From Candidatus Hecatella orcuttiae (GTDB lineage: Archaea; Thermoproteota; Bathyarchaeia; Hecatellales; Hecatellaceae), in NCBI GenBank assembly GCA_002011035.2, contig MTLY02000003.1:179194-243193 (forward strand): DNA of 64,000 nucleotides, written 5' to 3'. A program made the position numbers and the translations under genes. Each line of letters starts with the position of its first letter. The stretch's first letter is position 1. Below the pieces are notes generated by a model. It did no database searches and was not told where the DNA came from. It saw only the letters and a list, made by a program, of their open reading frames with translations. Shown one piece after another: positions 17,946-26,960 of this stretch.

Positions 17946-18494
17946 ATGATGCAGACAACGGAGGAAAACCTGAAAAACGCCTTCGCAGGAGAATGTCAGG
18001 CTCGAGTGAGGTATCTTATCTTTGCCGATGTGGCCAGACGAGAGGGTTTCCCCAACGTGGCTAGGCTGTTCACCGCCATCTCAGAAGCGGAGCAGATACA
18101 TGCCAATCACCACTACCGGCTGCTGGGCGGCCTCAACGGAGGCTTCACCACAGTGGCCAAGGGAACCTTCGGCCCGGGAGAGACGAGCAAAAATCTGAGC
18201 CTCTGCATAATGGGCGAAACCTACGAGATTGAGGAAATGTACCCTGCCTTCAGAGCTGTGGCTGAATTGCAGGGAGAGAGAGCAGCCTTCACCAGCTTCG
18301 ACTGGGCGTATCAAACGGAAAAAGTTCACGCTGAACTTTACAAAAAGGCGAAAAAAGCCGTGGACGCTGGGAAAGATGTGGAGTTAGGGACCATTCAAAT
18401 ATGCCAAGTCTGCGGATACACACTGGAGGGGGAAGCCCCTGACAAGTGTCCCGTGTGCAGGGCCGGCCGAGAGGCGTTTAAAGCCTTTCAATAA
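17946..18494 (+). CDS. Rubrerythrin
   Basis: Non-heme di-iron peroxidase that removes hydrogen peroxide in anaerobes. The 182 residues have a ferritin-like domain with diiron Glu/His ligands (NAFAGECQARVRY, SEAEQIHANHHY, GETYEIEEMYP, EKVHAELY). A C-terminal rubredoxin domain follows, with CQVCGY and CPVC. Two tandem ATGs are possible starts (17946, 17949). It has its own TATA element. It marks an anaerobic lifestyle with occasional oxygen stress. Confidence 0.95.
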   Translation: MMQTTEENLKNAFAGECQARVRYLIFADVARREGFPNVARLFTAISEAEQIHANHHYRLLGGLNGGFTTVAKGTFGPGETSKNLSLCIMGETYEIEEMYPAFRAVAELQGERAAFTSFDWAYQTEKVHAELYKKAKKAVDAGKDVELGTIQICQVCGYTLEGEAPDKCPVCRAGREAFKAFQ

Positions 18495-18525
18495 CTCTCC
18501 CGCAAGTTTTCTCCGCCGAAACATC

Positions 18526-19149
18526 TCAGCCTTTGATTTTCTTTGCTATTTCCGCAACCCTTCGACCTAGAGTTTTAGCTATTTCTAGATCGTTCTCGGT
18601 GGGAGGCCTGTCCGCCATGGGGCCTGAAACCGAAGAGGCCCCGTAGGGGCTTCCTCCTCCTGTCTCGAGGGAGAAGAGCCGCTGTTCGGAGTAGGGAACA
18701 CCAACGATAATCATACCTAGATGGAAGAGAGGCATCATGGAGGTGATTATGGTTGTCTCTTGGCCTCCGTGAAGGGTACTGGTGCTGGTGAACACTCCGG
18801 CTACCTTGTTTTCCAAGGCTCCCTTCTCCCAGAGGCTGCCGGTGCGGTCGATGAACTGCTTCATCTGGGCGCTCATGTTACCATATCTGGTGGGGGTTCC
18901 GAAGACTATGCCGTCGGCTTCCGCTAAATCTTCCGGCTGGGCTGTGGGAATGCTGGAGAGTTCCTCTTTCACTTTTTTAAGCCTTTCATTGGCTTCGATC
19001 ACTTCTTTGGGGATGAGTTCAGGTACCTGTTTCAGCGAAACTTCAACGCCCTCGACGCTTCCAGCCCCCTGGGCTACCGCCTTAGCAAGCTTAGCCACGT
19101 TTCCGTACATGCTGTAGAAAACAACCAAAACCTTAACAGAATTAGCCAT
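18526..19149 (-). CDS. wrbA: WrbA-type flavoprotein (NAD(P)H:quinone oxidoreductase family)
   Basis: Flavodoxin-fold protein of about 207 residues. The FMN phosphate loop is VVFYSMYGNVAKLA, with FGTPTRYGNMSAQMKQFID and the WrbA-like STSTLHGGQETTI further on. Such proteins reduce quinones by two electrons. The ATG at 19149 follows ggtgaaag and gives the normal N terminus; an upstream in-frame ATG at 19218 would add a nonconserved Lys-rich extension running through the A/T-rich promoter region. The neighbouring rubrerythrin fits a redox-defence context. Confidence 0.88.
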   Translation of the reverse strand: MANSVKVLVVFYSMYGNVAKLAKAVAQGAGSVEGVEVSLKQVPELIPKEVIEANERLKKVKEELSSIPTAQPEDLAEADGIVFGTPTRYGNMSAQMKQFIDRTGSLWEKGALENKVAGVFTSTSTLHGGQETTIITSMMPLFHLGMIIVGVPYSEQRLFSLETGGGSPYGASSVSGPMADRPPTENDLEIAKTLGRRVAEIAKKIKG

Positions 19150-19210
19150 TTCTTTCACCACATTTATAATTATATATCTTTGTTTATTTAGTTTGCTGGT
19201 TACTAGTTTT

Positions 19211-19735
19211 TTAACCATTTTTCTCAGATCGCTCCTTTTTCGAGAGGACTAGAAGTTTCTGTTTCAGTCTATCCAAGTCTCCCAGCAAGTCCGGGGGAAT
19301 GGGCGTCCTCCCAACCCCGTACTCGTCAAGGTAGAGAATTCGGTCCCCCACTTTCCCGAAATTGGTAGGTTTCAAATCCAGAAAGTAGCCTTTACTCTGA
19401 GCTTCAACAATGATGGTGAGGGCGCCTTCCACCTCCTTCAGCGAACGAAAAGAAACAGGCTGAGCATATTCATGAAAACTGGCCACAGCGAGCTGAGGTT
19501 TTCCATTCCATTCCACTGCCCCTAAAATGGTGCCGAAGTACTCCGGGAAAAAGGAGAACTTCTCCCTTATCCTTTTAAGATAGTGGTGACGGGCTTTAGC
19601 AGCTTTGACACTCTGCTCTCCCCATTTTTTAACCTTGAACACTGAGTCGTCTACCCTGTAGACGTCGGTGTGCAAGCCTTTGAGAAGGCTTTTTCTGCTC
19701 ACGGCTTCAGGTTTGCCCTTTACGCAGTTTAACAA
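19211..19735 (-). CDS. Minimal protein-kinase-like protein, unknown family
   Basis: A 174-residue protein resembling a much reduced kinase fold. VYRVDDSVFKVKKW looks like the strand carrying the ATP-binding Lys. LDLKPTNFGKV resembles the catalytic HxDxxxxN loop with the first His replaced. ILYLDEYGVG sits where the metal-binding DFG would be. A normal kinase is at least 100 residues longer. It could be a small-molecule kinase or a pseudokinase; the substrate is unknown. Start is TTG. It lies upstream of wrbA on the same strand. Confidence 0.55.
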   Translation of the reverse strand: MLNCVKGKPEAVSRKSLLKGLHTDVYRVDDSVFKVKKWGEQSVKAAKARHHYLKRIREKFSFFPEYFGTILGAVEWNGKPQLAVASFHEYAQPVSFRSLKEVEGALTIIVEAQSKGYFLDLKPTNFGKVGDRILYLDEYGVGRTPIPPDLLGDLDRLKQKLLVLSKKERSEKNG

Positions 19736-19866
19736 GGGATCAACCGTCTTTGGTGAGTGAACTCTCCGTCTTCCCTAGGTAGATATTCCCGCGGAATATA
19801 AAGAGTTAAATCTGAGCAACCCTATCTAGGAAAATGTTTCCTCAAATAGTTTAAAGAAGCCAAGAA

Positions 19867-20982
19867 GTGAAGCTTGAAGTTCAGGGGACAGAAAAGTTGA
19901 AGCCCAAAGTCAAAGCCTTAACCCAAGAGGAAATTGAAACCTACTCTCGGCAGATAGTGCTCAAGGACATAGGCTATGAGGGACAGTTAAAGCTGAGGAA
20001 CGCCAAAGTCTGCATCATCGGCCAAGGCGGCTTAGGCAATCTGGCCTCCATGCAGATGGCCAGCATGGGAGTCGGATACCTCCGCATTGTAGACAGGGAT
20101 GTGGTGGAGCGGTCGAATTTGCATCGGCAGCCTCTCTACACGGTGGAGGACTTGAACTATCCTAAAGTCGAAGCGGCTGCCAAGAGGCTGAGCCGGCTGA
20201 ACCCTGACACGGAAATAGAAGCTTTACCTCTCTCTGTAAACGATGATACAGCGGAGAAGCTGGTTGAGGGAGTAGATGTGGTGGTGGACGGCTTGGATTC
20301 TATCGAAGCTAGGTACGCTGTGAACAGAGCCTGTGTGAAGCTGGGGGTTCCCTATGTTTTCGGGGCGGTGTCAGAAGTTTTCGGAAACCTTTCCACCATC
20401 ATCCCCAGAGAAACGCCTTGTCTCCAGTGTTTCTACCCGGACTTCAAAGACTACATGCTTCCCGCCTGCGCCGTGGTGGGGGTTCACCCTTCCATCATAG
20501 CCGTGATCACAAGTCTTCAAGTTTCTGAGGCAGTTCGAATCATAAAGGGGGACTCCCCCCTTCTAGCGGGGGCTCTTTTATACTGTGACCTCCGTAACCT
20601 CTCCTTCGATAAGGTGAAACTGGCCCCCCAGCCCAACTGTCCCACCTGCGGGGTGAAAGCTTCCCAAATCCGCCCCCGTGAGCAACGGGAGCCTGTGGAG
20701 GAACTCTGCGGAAGAAGTGGTAAGAGGACCTTCGTGGTCACTCCCCGAAAGGAGCTAGACCTAGACTGGAAGGCTGTGGATAGAGCTCTCAGAAAATTGA
20801 AGGCTAAGGTTAAGGTTAAAGCCAAACTTGGGGTAACCTACACTCTCAGCAAGGTTTCAGTGAACCTTCTTAAGAGCGGAATCATGATCCTCAATGGAAT
20901 TAACACAAAAGAGGAAGCTCTCTCCATCTACCAGAAGCTTCTGGTGGACCAGTTGAACATCAACCACAGAGAGCTCTGGTAA
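19867..20982 (+). CDS. E1-like ubiquitin/MoaD/ThiS-activating enzyme (ThiF/MoeB family)
   Basis: Adenylates the C terminus of small beta-grasp proteins for sulfur transfer or protein conjugation. The N-terminal 255 residues form the ThiF/MoeB domain with IIGQGGLGNLAS (ATP loop), the RSNLHRQPLY motif, DGLDSIEARY and zinc-binding CLQC and CPTC pairs. ACAVVGVHPS contains the candidate catalytic Cys. About 95 further residues (Lys-rich then VSVNLLKSGIMILNGINTKEEAL) form a C-terminal domain I do not recognise. Start is GTG. No partner beta-grasp gene is adjacent. Confidence 0.86.
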   Translation: MKLEVQGTEKLKPKVKALTQEEIETYSRQIVLKDIGYEGQLKLRNAKVCIIGQGGLGNLASMQMASMGVGYLRIVDRDVVERSNLHRQPLYTVEDLNYPKVEAAAKRLSRLNPDTEIEALPLSVNDDTAEKLVEGVDVVVDGLDSIEARYAVNRACVKLGVPYVFGAVSEVFGNLSTIIPRETPCLQCFYPDFKDYMLPACAVVGVHPSIIAVITSLQVSEAVRIIKGDSPLLAGALLYCDLRNLSFDKVKLAPQPNCPTCGVKASQIRPREQREPVEELCGRSGKRTFVVTPRKELDLDWKAVDRALRKLKAKVKVKAKLGVTYTLSKVSVNLLKSGIMILNGINTKEEALSIYQKLLVDQLNINHRELW

Positions 20983-21000
20983 TCCTATTTCAATTTTCTT

Positions 21001-21378
21001 TCAGGCTTTTAAACCGTAAACAGCCTTGCCTATTTCTACGAAAAGCTCAGGTTTTGAGGCTCCGAAGAAATTCTGCTTCAGCCACGCTACCCTAACCCCT
21101 TGCTCTGAGAGGTAGATGTTTAAGCCTTTTTTCTCCATCTTCAAACTCAGCCTCCCAGCCAAGGCTTTCACAGCCTTCACAGTGCCGGCGTCAAACTTCA
21201 CCATGTCCCTTCGGTCGCTGTACATTCCGAGGATGAGGGGGTTGAAAGCGAAGAGCCTGTTCACTTTGAAGGTTCCCTCCCCAAATTCCGGGAAACCAAG
21301 CTGGATGCCAGCCTCAGTGATACCTTCTCTTTTCTTTTTTTCCACGTATTCCACAGCTTTCCTAAATGCTTCAGCCAC
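21001..21378 (-). CDS. Conserved-looking hypothetical protein
   Basis: A 125-residue mixed alpha/beta protein with no motif I recognise. Features are a Lys-rich N-terminal helix (FRKAVEYVEKKKREG), a Phe/Pro-rich centre (LGFPEFGEGTFKVNRLFAFNP) and a basic amphipathic segment. No signal peptide or membrane helix is visible. It converges on the E1-like gene with an 18-base gap and is divergent from ilvB. The A/T-rich stretch at about 21401-21412 probably holds its promoter. Confidence 0.6.
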   Translation of the reverse strand: MAEAFRKAVEYVEKKKREGITEAGIQLGFPEFGEGTFKVNRLFAFNPLILGMYSDRRDMVKFDAGTVKAVKALAGRLSLKMEKKGLNIYLSEQGVRVAWLKQNFFGASKPELFVEIGKAVYGLKA

Positions 21379-21528
21379 TTCGTGTCACCTTTCAAAATCA
21401 AAATTTTTATATCACAATCGCCTATTAAACCCGCGCTTTATCGGTGAGATAAAAGGCAGGAAATACCTAAAAACTCGGAGAAGCGGCAGCCGCTGCACTT
21501 GGCACGTCTCTTCCGGGGGCGGGCGTTC

Positions 21529-23199
21529 ATGGTTGTAATGTCTGGCGCTAAGGCTCTTGTGGAGTCGTTGAGAAGGGAAAAAGTAGAGGTGATCTTCGGC
21601 CTCCCAGGCGGAGCCATCATCCCGGTTTACGATGAGCTTATCGACTCAGGGATCCGGCATGTGCTGGTCCGCCATGAACAGTGCGCTGCCCATATGGCCG
21701 ACGGCTACGCCCGGGCCAGCGGCAGGGTAGGCGTATGCATGGCCACCTCAGGGCCGGGAGCCACTAACTTGGTCACAGGCTTGGCCACGGCTCAGATGGA
21801 CTCTTCACCTCTCGTGGCCATCACCGGCCAGGTTCCAACTCAAATGATAGGCCGGGACGCCTTTCAGGAAGCGGACATTGTGGGGGTGACGGCTTCTATC
21901 ACCAAGCATAATCTCCAACTGAGGGATGCGGAGGAGATTCCCTACGCGGTGAAGGCTGCCTTCGAGATAGCCAATTCAGGTAGGAAGGGCGTTGTTCTCC
22001 TCGACCTCCCGAAAGACGTTCAGATGACGGAAAAAGACATGGTCTTTCCGGAGAAGGTGGAGTTTGCCAGAGAGCCTCTCCTTGAACTTCCCCCCTTAGA
22101 GAATTTGAAGAAGGCTGCCCGGCTTCTGGAGAAGGCGGAGAGGCCGCTGATACTGGCTGGAGGTGGGGTGGTGGGCTCAGGGGCGCTGGAGGAGTTTCGA
22201 ACCTTGGTGGAGCGGTTGAAGGCGCCGGTGGCCACGGCTCTCATGGCCAAGGGCTGCATTCCAGAAAATCACCCCCTTTCTCTAGGTTTGATGGGGATGC
22301 ATGGGATGCCTTATACCAACAGGCTTCTCTTCGAAGCGGATGTCATTCTGGCAGTGGGCTTCCGATTCTCAGACCGCACCATCGCCCCGGGAAAGACTCT
22401 GCCCAAGGAAACCAAGGTAATCCATATTGACATAGACATTTCGGAGATAGGGAAAAATGTGGAGGTAGACATTCCCCTTCAAGGAGATGCTAAAAAGTGT
22501 TTGAAAGCTATACTAAACCTGATGGAGGGTCCCCTTCAAGAAAGTCGAACCTCCGCCTGGCTGAGACATGTGGAGGAGCTTAAGCGAAGCTTCAAACCTC
22601 GGGAAAGCCCTGAAACCCCCGGCTACCTCAAACCTCCCCGGTTGATGAAGGAGCTGAGGGACATCCTTCCCCCCAATGCTATCGCCACCACCGAAGTAGG
22701 CCAGAACCAAATGTGGGCGGCTATCTATTTTAAAACCTACCATCCCAGAACCTTCATCAGCTCCGGAGGCCTAGGAGCCATGGGCTTCGGCTTCCCCGCT
22801 GCCTTGGGCGCCAAAGTAGCCAAGCCTGAGGTGCCTGTGGTGGACATTGCGGGGGATGGAAGTTTCTTGATGAACGAGCAGGAGCTAGCCACTTCGGTGA
22901 AGGAGGGGATCCCCGTCACGGTGATCATCATCGACAACAGGATGCTGGGGATGGTAGCCCAGTGGCAGCGGGCTCTCTACCAGCGACGCTACTCTCAAGT
23001 GGAGCTGGGGAACACCCCCGACTTCGTCAAGTTGGCGGAAGCCTACGGAGCCTTCGGCTTGCGGGTCGGCTCCTATGAGGAGTTTCGGAGAGCTGTCAGG
23101 GAAGCTCTCAAGAGCGACGTGACCACCGTTATCGACGTTCCTGTTTCCCCGGAGGAAAACGTCTCCCCCATCTCCATACCCGGGGCTCCGGAAGGCTGA
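21529..23199 (+). CDS. ilvB: Acetolactate synthase, large (catalytic) subunit
   Basis: ThDP-dependent enzyme of branched-chain amino-acid synthesis. The catalytic Glu lies in VLVRHEQCAAHMADGYARA, followed by the middle FAD-type domain. The C-terminal ThDP motif GDGSFLMNEQEL ends in an Asp-Asn pair about 30 residues on. The ATG at 21529 is preferred; an in-frame TTG at 21499 would add 10 poorly conserved residues and an ATG at 21538 is also possible. No ilvN small subunit is adjacent, so feedback regulation may be encoded elsewhere or be absent. Confidence 0.93.
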   Translation: MVVMSGAKALVESLRREKVEVIFGLPGGAIIPVYDELIDSGIRHVLVRHEQCAAHMADGYARASGRVGVCMATSGPGATNLVTGLATAQMDSSPLVAITGQVPTQMIGRDAFQEADIVGVTASITKHNLQLRDAEEIPYAVKAAFEIANSGRKGVVLLDLPKDVQMTEKDMVFPEKVEFAREPLLELPPLENLKKAARLLEKAERPLILAGGGVVGSGALEEFRTLVERLKAPVATALMAKGCIPENHPLSLGLMGMHGMPYTNRLLFEADVILAVGFRFSDRTIAPGKTLPKETKVIHIDIDISEIGKNVEVDIPLQGDAKKCLKAILNLMEGPLQESRTSAWLRHVEELKRSFKPRESPETPGYLKPPRLMKELRDILPPNAIATTEVGQNQMWAAIYFKTYHPRTFISSGGLGAMGFGFPAALGAKVAKPEVPVVDIAGDGSFLMNEQELATSVKEGIPVTVIIIDNRMLGMVAQWQRALYQRRYSQVELGNTPDFVKLAEAYGAFGLRVGSYEEFRRAVREALKSDVTTVIDVPVSPEENVSPISIPGAPEG

Positions 23200-23250
23200 G
23201 GGCCGGAAAACTCGCCCCGTGGGGCTGTACTTTTCAGTCCTAAGCTGCCC

Positions 23251-23676
23251 TTATGGCTTAGCGGGGTGGGAGCAGACGTTGTCTTGGGAAACGCAAATAT
23301 CGCATTTGAAGTCCAGCGAGCCTATGTCCGTCATGTGCAGCTGGCAGAATTCGCGGCTCGACCGGATGAGGACGCAGGCTTCACAGAGGTTGAGGATGGC
23401 CTCCACGGAGGGCACTTTCCCTCCAGCGACGAAGTTGGCTATTTCCTTGACCTTCTTCCCCACTTCCTGGATTTTTTCAACCCTCACCCGGTAGCCTTTC
23501 TTGTCCTCATGCCCCCGCTTTTGGGATAGATACCAGCTGATGGCAGCCTGGGTTATACCCAGCTTCTCCGCGGCTTGGGTTTGAGTGAAGTTGTGGGTTT
23601 CGATGAGCTCCTTGGCTATCATAGCCCTCATGACGGGCAGCACGTGTTTGACCACCAGTTCGCAGGGGGGATGCAT
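23251..23676 (-). CDS. HTH transcriptional regulator with Cys-rich tail (COG2522 type), second copy
   Basis: A 141-residue paralogue of the regulator at 11.6 kb. The HTH is TQAAEKLGITQAAISWYLSQ. The C-terminal half carries CEACV, CQLH and CDICVSQDNVC, likely zinc ligands. Both copies open with a similar PCEL(A/V)VK segment. It converges on ilvB and is followed on the same strand by the por operon's end region. The A/T-rich ctttatatattt about 60 bases before the start serves as TATA box. Confidence 0.82.
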   Translation of the reverse strand: MHPPCELVVKHVLPVMRAMIAKELIETHNFTQTQAAEKLGITQAAISWYLSQKRGHEDKKGYRVRVEKIQEVGKKVKEIANFVAGGKVPSVEAILNLCEACVLIRSSREFCQLHMTDIGSLDFKCDICVSQDNVCSHPAKP

Positions 23677-23768
23677 GAGAAACCGCCATATCTAGCCTTG
23701 AATGACTCAATGAATTTAATCGCCAAAGAAATATATAAAGAGGGGGCTTCCTTCAACGCTATCCAGCG

Positions 23769-24692
23769 TTAGGAGGCGTTTTCTCCGCAGAGGCGGAGGA
23801 TCCTCTGCCAGTTTTCGTCGACGATTCGCTGGATCTCCTCCAACAGTGGCTTGTTTTCAGGTTTGAAAAGATGCCTAAACCGGCCTTGCGCCTTTAGGTA
23901 TTCACTGACCGGTATGGGCTTGGGCACTGGGAGGTTGAGCTTGTATTTTCCTTTCTCCACTTCGTAGATGGGGAAATACCTGCTCTGAACAGCCAGCCGA
24001 GCCACCGTCACGCTCTGCGCCATGTCGCTGCGCCATCCCCGTGGGCAGGGAGCGAAGACGTGGATGACCGCAGGGCCCTCTACTTCTAGGGCTTTCCTCA
24101 CCTTGGTCATGTAGTCGTTCCAATAGGCCACGGAGGCTGTGGCTGCGTACTCGATTCCATGAGCCACGCAGATGCCTATGAGGTCCTTCTTCAGCTGAAG
24201 CTTCCCCGGGATGACGGAGCCCACCGGCGTGGTGGTCGTCCAAGCGGCTTTGGGTGTGGCTCCCGACCGCTGGATCCCCGTGTTCATGTAGGCTTCGTTG
24301 TCGTAGCAGATGTAGACAAAGTCGTGGCCTCTCTCCAAGGCTCCGGAGAGCGCCTGCAGTCCGATGTCGAAGGTTCCCCCGTCGCCTGAGAAGGCGATGA
24401 TGTCGGCTTTTTTGGCTTTTCCTTTTTTCTCCAACACCTTCAAGGCTGCTTCGATGCCGCTGGCCACTGCCGCTGTGTTCTCGAAAGCGGTATGAAGCCA
24501 TGGAATCCTCCAAGAAGTGTAGGGGTAGATGGTGGTAGCCACCTCCAAGCAGCCTGTGGACTCGGTGACGATGGTGGGGCCTCGGGCGGCTTTAAGGGCC
24601 ATCCTAGCGGCCATGGAGGCTCCGCAGCCAGCGCATAGGCGGTGGCCTGGAGCCAGCGGCTCTTCTTCAGGCAGCTCCTTCAGCTTGACCAT
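23769..24692 (-). CDS. porB: Pyruvate:ferredoxin oxidoreductase, beta subunit
   Basis: ThDP-binding subunit (307 residues) of the four-subunit archaeal enzyme that oxidises pyruvate to acetyl-CoA and CO2 with ferredoxin, or runs in reverse to fix CO2. CAGCGAS holds Fe-S-ligand Cys, GDGGTFDIGLQALSG is the ThDP-Mg motif and YDNEAYMNTGIQRS follows it. A third Cys region, FAPCPRGWR, is also typical. The start overlaps the porA stop by one base (TAATG), so it is translationally coupled. Confidence 0.95.
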   Translation of the reverse strand: MVKLKELPEEEPLAPGHRLCAGCGASMAARMALKAARGPTIVTESTGCLEVATTIYPYTSWRIPWLHTAFENTAAVASGIEAALKVLEKKGKAKKADIIAFSGDGGTFDIGLQALSGALERGHDFVYICYDNEAYMNTGIQRSGATPKAAWTTTTPVGSVIPGKLQLKKDLIGICVAHGIEYAATASVAYWNDYMTKVRKALEVEGPAVIHVFAPCPRGWRSDMAQSVTVARLAVQSRYFPIYEVEKGKYKLNLPVPKPIPVSEYLKAQGRFRHLFKPENKPLLEEIQRIVDENWQRILRLCGENAS

Positions 24693-25870
24693 TATTCCCT
24701 CACCCCCACGAAGGCGGTGGGCAGTTCTGTGATTTCCGTTTCAGCCGTCTGCAGTGCCTTCTTTAAAACTTGCTCCAGGTCTGAAGGTGTGATATCCCGG
24801 CCTCCTAGGCCGTAAACGATGCCCCAGACCCTAGGCCTCTGCTTCGCGGCGTAGAAAACAGCCTTAACGTCGCTGCATAGGGGAGCTGAGGGGGCTCCGA
24901 AGCTCAGCGCCCTGTCCAGTACGGCGATGACCTTCAGGTGGCTGGCTTTTTTCAGCAGGTCCTCCGCGGGGAAGGGCCGGTAGAGGCGGAGCTTTATGGC
25001 TCCTACTTTTTTCCCTTCCGCCCGCATCTTATCCACGACCACCCGGGCTGTTCCCGCGGTGCTCCCTGAGCACAGAACCGCGACTTCCGCATCTTCCAAA
25101 GCATGGGTGTGGAGGGCAGCATAGGCTCTCCCAGCAAGTTCGCCGAATTCTTTCCCCACCTTCTCCACTTTGGTGGGGACGCGTTTCATGGCTTCCTCCT
25201 GCTGGACTTTAAACTCGAAATAGTAGTCGGGAAGGCAAAGGGGACCCACGGTGGAGGGTTTTTCAGGGTCCAGTTTGAAGGCGACTTCCCTTTCCGGCAG
25301 AAAACTTCTCACCTCCTCATCCCCCAAGGTTTCCACTCCTTCCATGCAGTGGGAGACGATGAAGCCGTCTAGGTTGACGGTGATGGGCAGGAGGATTTCA
25401 GGGTCTTCGGCTATCTTGAAAGCTTGAATCACCGAGTCATAGGCCTCTTGAGCGTTTTCGGTGTAGACTTGTATCCACCCGCAATCCCGGGAGCCCATCA
25501 TGTCCGAGTGGTCACCGTGGATGTTGATGGGCGCGGAAAGCGCCCTGTTGGCTACCCCCATGACAATGGGGCATCTGAGGCCTGAGGCTGCGTACATCAT
25601 CTCATGCATCAGGGCTAACCCTTGGCTGGCTGTGGCGGTGAAGACCCTAGCCCCCGTAAGGCTGGCTCCTATGCAGGCGGACATGGCTGAGTGCTCAGAT
25701 TCCACGCAGATGTACTCCGTGTCCACCTCTCCGTCGGCCACATATTCGCTGAATCTTTCCACGATGACGGTTTGAGGGGTTATGGGGTAAGCGGCCAACA
25801 CATCCACGTCGCACTGCTTGGCAGCGTAGGCCACGGCCTCGTCGCCGGTTAAACCTAGGATTTTCCTCAC
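24692..25870 (-). CDS. porA: Pyruvate:ferredoxin oxidoreductase, alpha subunit
   Basis: The subunit with the pyrimidine-binding and C-terminal CoA-side domains (about 392 residues). YPITPQTVIVERFSEY and VESEHSAMSACIGASLTGAR are diagnostic; the Glu in the latter activates ThDP. The GTG at 25870 forms a GTGA overlap with the porD stop. A further-upstream in-frame start at 25909 would add 13 nonconserved residues. It is third in porC-porD-porA-porB. Confidence 0.95.
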   Translation of the reverse strand: MRKILGLTGDEAVAYAAKQCDVDVLAAYPITPQTVIVERFSEYVADGEVDTEYICVESEHSAMSACIGASLTGARVFTATASQGLALMHEMMYAASGLRCPIVMGVANRALSAPINIHGDHSDMMGSRDCGWIQVYTENAQEAYDSVIQAFKIAEDPEILLPITVNLDGFIVSHCMEGVETLGDEEVRSFLPEREVAFKLDPEKPSTVGPLCLPDYYFEFKVQQEEAMKRVPTKVEKVGKEFGELAGRAYAALHTHALEDAEVAVLCSGSTAGTARVVVDKMRAEGKKVGAIKLRLYRPFPAEDLLKKASHLKVIAVLDRALSFGAPSAPLCSDVKAVFYAAKQRPRVWGIVYGLGGRDITPSDLEQVLKKALQTAETEITELPTAFVGVRE

Positions 25871-26172
25871 CGGGCTTCCTCCTCCATTCTGATGGCCTTT
25901 ACAGGACATTCGGTGGCGCAGATTCCGCAGCCCTTACAGTAATCGTAGTCGATTTCCACAAACTTGTCCCTCCGGATGATGGCGGGTTCCGGGCAGTAAA
26001 TCCAGCAGATCAGACAGTTGGTGCACTTTTCAGTGTCCACCACCGGTTTGAAAGTCCGCCATTCTCCCGTCTTATATTCTACGGAGGAGCCGGGTTCAGG
26101 TATGATGGCGGCTGCGTGCAAGGTTTTCCACCCCGGTTTTTCTGTTTTGCCGGGTTTCCGTTTTTCACCCAT
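25867..26172 (-). CDS. porD: Pyruvate:ferredoxin oxidoreductase, delta subunit (ferredoxin-like)
   Basis: A 101-residue subunit with two [4Fe-4S] motifs, CTNCLICWIYCP and CKGCGICATECP, that pass electrons to ferredoxin. The N-terminal 50 residues are a basic and Trp-containing lead typical of PorD. It overlaps porC by 8 bases upstream and porA by 4 bases downstream. Confidence 0.95.
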   Translation of the reverse strand: MGEKRKPGKTEKPGWKTLHAAAIIPEPGSSVEYKTGEWRTFKPVVDTEKCTNCLICWIYCPEPAIIRRDKFVEIDYDYCKGCGICATECPVKAIRMEEEAR

Positions 26173-26719
26173 CCGCCCTCACTTCCTCGTAGGCTCTTCG
26201 AATGGCGGCGATGTTGCTTTCCGCGATTTTTCCGGAAAACCGCTCCCGAACAACCTGGACCACCGAATCTAAGGACACTAAGTCCGCTGCTTTAACCAAA
26301 GCTCCCAGCATGGCTGTATTGAAGATAGGCCTGCCGAGGGTGTCCAAGGCTATTCTAGTGGCGTTGACCGTGAACATCTTGACGTCCCCCCGGCCGATCT
26401 GCTTCCTGAGCTCTTGAGGGGTCACGTCCGTGTTGACAACTAAACAGCCGCCTCCCTTCAACCCTTCGGCTACGTCGATTCCTCCCATGAGGGTGGGGTC
26501 GAGGACCACGGCTACATCGGGTTCGTAGACTTGACTGTGAACGTGAATGGGTTTCTCACTGATGCGGGTGAAACCCAGAACGGGGGCGCCGGTGCGTTCA
26601 GGGCCGAACTCTGGGAAGGCTTGAACGTATTTGCCCTCCCGGAGGGCGGCGTAGGCAAGGAGCTGGCTCACTGTCACCACGCCTTGCCCGCCTCTTCCAT
26701 GCCACCGAATTTCCTTCAT
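26165..26719 (-). CDS. porC: Pyruvate:ferredoxin oxidoreductase, gamma subunit
   Basis: First gene of the por operon (184 residues). The N-terminal IRWHGRGGQGVVT and QAFPEFGPERTGAPV motifs mark the gamma subunit of 2-oxoacid:ferredoxin oxidoreductases. A TATA box lies about 45 bases upstream. Together with pta-ackA, the complex would allow pyruvate to be turned into acetate with ATP formation. Confidence 0.94.
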   Translation of the reverse strand: MKEIRWHGRGGQGVVTVSQLLAYAALREGKYVQAFPEFGPERTGAPVLGFTRISEKPIHVHSQVYEPDVAVVLDPTLMGGIDVAEGLKGGGCLVVNTDVTPQELRKQIGRGDVKMFTVNATRIALDTLGRPIFNTAMLGALVKAADLVSLDSVVQVVRERFSGKIAESNIAAIRRAYEEVRADG

Positions 26720-26763
26720 CTCAGGTTTCCCACCGAAACCTTTCAGCTATTTAACTCGCCACC

Positions 26764-26774
26764 CTATATATAGG
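26764..26774 (-). promoter_or_regulatory. TATA box for the por operon
   Basis: Minus-strand cctatatatag, centred about 50 bases before the porC ATG. The predicted leader is roughly 20-25 bases. Confidence 0.6.
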
Positions 26775-26913
26775 TTAAAACTTGAACGCCTGCGAGAAAA
26801 CTGTTTTCTACGCTTAAGATGTCAAATGGAGGTGAAGGCAGAAGCTTTAATAAAGTTAGCAGTTAACAAAAGAAACAACTGGAAACCTGCCCCCAAAGTA
26901 GGCCGGAAGCCTT

Positions 26914-26926
26914 TAAGCTTATATAA
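26914..26926 (+). promoter_or_regulatory. TATA box for rpl10e
   Basis: taagcttatataa lies about 40 bases before the ATG at 26961 and inside a longer open frame that begins at 26826. The element decides the start: the upstream ATG would lie before the promoter. Confidence 0.55.
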
Positions 26927-26960
26927 CCAGAAGCCTTGCAAACATAGGCTGGGTTCAACC

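Noticed and set aside
26826-26960. N-terminal extension of L10e
   Set aside because: Contains a TATA element at normal distance from the internal ATG and is not like L10e; the 171-residue form fits the family.
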